A stretch of DNA of 14,621 nt, taken from the NCBI GenBank assembly GCA_029012165.1, contig JAQXLO010000077.1, positions 1-14,621 on the forward strand. The letters are read 5' to 3'. Every line of letters begins with the position of its first letter. Within the stretch, counting starts at the first letter, position 1. Source of the stretch: Oscillospiraceae bacterium (lineage in GTDB: Bacteria > Bacillota > Clostridia > Oscillospirales > Acutalibacteraceae). The notes beneath the pieces were generated by a model. The model did no database searches. It was not told the origin of the DNA and saw only the letters and a list, made by a program, of their open reading frames with translations. Below, one piece after another: positions 13,446-14,621 of the stretch. Made by a program: the position numbers and the translations under genes.

Positions 13446-14621
13446 CCTGTCCTTGCGCACAAGCTTCTCCAATTCCAAAATGCCGAAGGGCAGCAAAGAA
13501 AACAGAATCGTCCAAAACCATTCGTACCCGTCCAAGGGTACGGTCTGAAACAAACCCGAGAGTGTGGGCAGTGTGAGCACTGCGGCCTGCAGCAGGACGC
13601 AGAGGATCACCGCCCACACCATTTTTATGTTGCGGAAAAGTCCGGCTTTGAGCACCGTCTTTTCCGAGCGCATACTGACGGCGTAGGCGATCTCGCTGAA
13701 GCTGAGGGTGGTGAACGCCATCGTCCGCGCCGTCTCGATGCCGCCGAGCCGATTGCCCTGCACAAAGGAGAGCAGCGTCATCGCCCCGACCAGCATCCCC
13801 TCTATGGCGATGTCCGCCCCCAAACCGCCGGAAAAGAAGCTGTCCGTGGACGCTCTGGGCGGACGGGTCATGATGTTCTCGTCCTTCGGCTCCGTCCCCA
13901 GCGCCAGCGCAGGCAGGGAATCCGTCACCAGATTGACCCACAGCAGCTGAATGGGCAGAAGCGGTGCCGGAAGCTTCAGTACCGAGGCGGCAAACACCAC
14001 CAAAATCTCCCCCACATTGCTCGAGAGCAAAAAGTGCACCGCCTTGCGGATGTTGTCGTAGATTCCCCGTCCCTCCGCCACGGCACGGACGATGGTGGCA
14101 AAGTTGTCGTCCGTCAGAATCATATCCGCCGCACCCTTCGCCACCTCCGTGCCGCTTCTGCCCATGGCACAGCCGATGTCCGCACTCTTGAGCGCCGGCG
14201 CATCGTTCACGCCGTCCCCCGTCATGGCGACCACTTCGCCGCAGTTTCGGAATGCACGGACGATGCGTACCTTATGCTCCGGCGTCACCCGGGCAAAGAC
14301 ACGGCACGTTCTCGACTGCCGCTGGAGTTCCACGTCGTCCATCGCTTCGATCTGCGCACCCGTCAGCACGGAACCGTCCTTGTCGCAGATGCCGATGCTT
14401 TCCGCCACCGCCTTTGCGGTGATGGCGTGATCCCCGGTGATCATGACCGGCGTGATGCCCGCCTGTTTGCACTCCCGCACCGCATCCGCCGTCTCCGGTC
14501 TGGGCGGGTCGGTCATGCCGATGAAGCCGAGAAAGGTTAAATTGTTCTCTTCGATGGTATCGCCCGTCCGCACGGCAACGCCCAGCACACGCAAAGCTTC
14601 GGACGCCATCTGCCGGTTTTT
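13329..14621 (-). CDS. Calcium-type P-type ATPase (P2A), C-terminal part; 5' end outside window
   Basis: The frame is open from the window end to TGA at 13331-13329: 430 residues, including four codons before the first ATG at 14609, so the true start lies beyond 14621. The phosphorylation site (DKTGT) is upstream and not seen. Present: ITGDH (61-65, actuator/P-domain TGD), MTGDGVNDAP (133-142, Mg2+ binding), and membrane segments M5-M10. NVGE (202-205) in M5 and NLVTD (230-234) in M6 match the SERCA Ca2+-site residues, so it probably exports Ca2+ or Mn2+ from the cytoplasm. Homologues normally end after the last helix and an ELEKLVRK-like sequence (~390). Here the frame adds about 40 Arg-rich residues that are entirely antisense to the preceding gene's tail. 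That suggests a lost stop codon or 3' extension rather than a functional domain. Confidence 0.95.
   Translation of the reverse strand, partial: KNRQMASEALRVLGVAVRTGDTIEENNLTFLGFIGMTDPPRPETADAVRECKQAGITPVMITGDHAITAKAVAESIGICDKDGSVLTGAQIEAMDDVELQRQSRTCRVFARVTPEHKVRIVRAFRNCGEVVAMTGDGVNDAPALKSADIGCAMGRSGTEVAKGAADMILTDDNFATIVRAVAEGRGIYDNIRKAVHFLLSSNVGEILVVFAASVLKLPAPLLPIQLLWVNLVTDSLPALALGTEPKDENIMTRPPRASTDSFFSGGLGADIAIEGMLVGAMTLLSFVQGNRLGGIETARTMAFTTLSFSEIAYAVSMRSEKTVLKAGLFRNIKMVWAVILCVLLQAAVLTLPTLSGLFQTVPLDGYEWFWTILFSLLPFGILELEKLVRKDRSRRLRGFVGHLPGGRFRRRSRFTFRRQRGGHYRRRRCR

Noticed and set aside
13452..13463. CTTG-CGCA-CAAG hairpin after the unknown membrane protein gene
   Set aside because: The stem is only 4 bp with no T-run and lies in the ATPase coding sequence, so it is not a terminator.

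Overview
The window reads as a moderately GC-rich Clostridia-type Firmicute chromosome. Evidence: strong AGGAGG-like Shine-Dalgarno sites almost everywhere, canonical TTGNNN-17-TATAAT promoters, a rubrerythrin, a short glutamate 5-kinase without PUA domain, a YmxG-like M16 peptidase, and a LytTR/DUF3021 pair. The family Oscillospiraceae or a relative is my guess; there is no rRNA or other marker to fix it.

Layout. (1) Positions 1-~790 are clearly AT-richer than the rest. They hold a divergent pair: a membrane-anchored zinc-ribbon protein (minus strand, cut by the window start) and a small XRE-type repressor (plus strand). The shared intergenic region carries two matching inverted repeats placed over both promoters. 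A strong terminator follows the repressor. (2) 869-1741: AraC-family regulator with a GyrI-like effector domain. (3) 1854-3483, minus strand: iron-dependent alcohol dehydrogenase followed by rubrerythrin, a two-gene operon with its own promoter. (4) 3644-6228, plus strand: a Phd/YefM-antitoxin-like ORF that loses its family character about 56 codons in, then a cytoplasmic GH78 alpha-L-rhamnosidase, then a bidirectional terminator. (5) 6292-8187, minus strand: acyltransferase-3 membrane enzyme, LytTR regulator and DUF3021 membrane protein, overlapping each other. Upstream is an exact pair of LytTR-type direct repeats next to a promoter with a good -10 and no -35. (6) 8381-13445, plus strand: dut, FHA protein, M16 peptidase, proB, proA and an unknown membrane-anchored protein. 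(7) 13329-14621, minus strand: 3' part of a SERCA-like Ca2+ P-type ATPase, whose Arg-rich tail is antisense to the tail of the preceding gene.

How the parts work together. Three units look locally self-regulated: the XRE/zinc-ribbon pair through twin operators, the acyltransferase-LytTR-DUF3021 operon through its direct repeats, and possibly the rhamnosidase through the antitoxin-like DNA-binding protein encoded just before it. ProB and ProA perform the first two steps of proline synthesis. Dut cleans up dUTP. Rubrerythrin detoxifies peroxide in an anaerobe. No tRNA, rRNA, insertion sequence or CRISPR array was seen, and no gene-free stretch exceeds about 220 bases.
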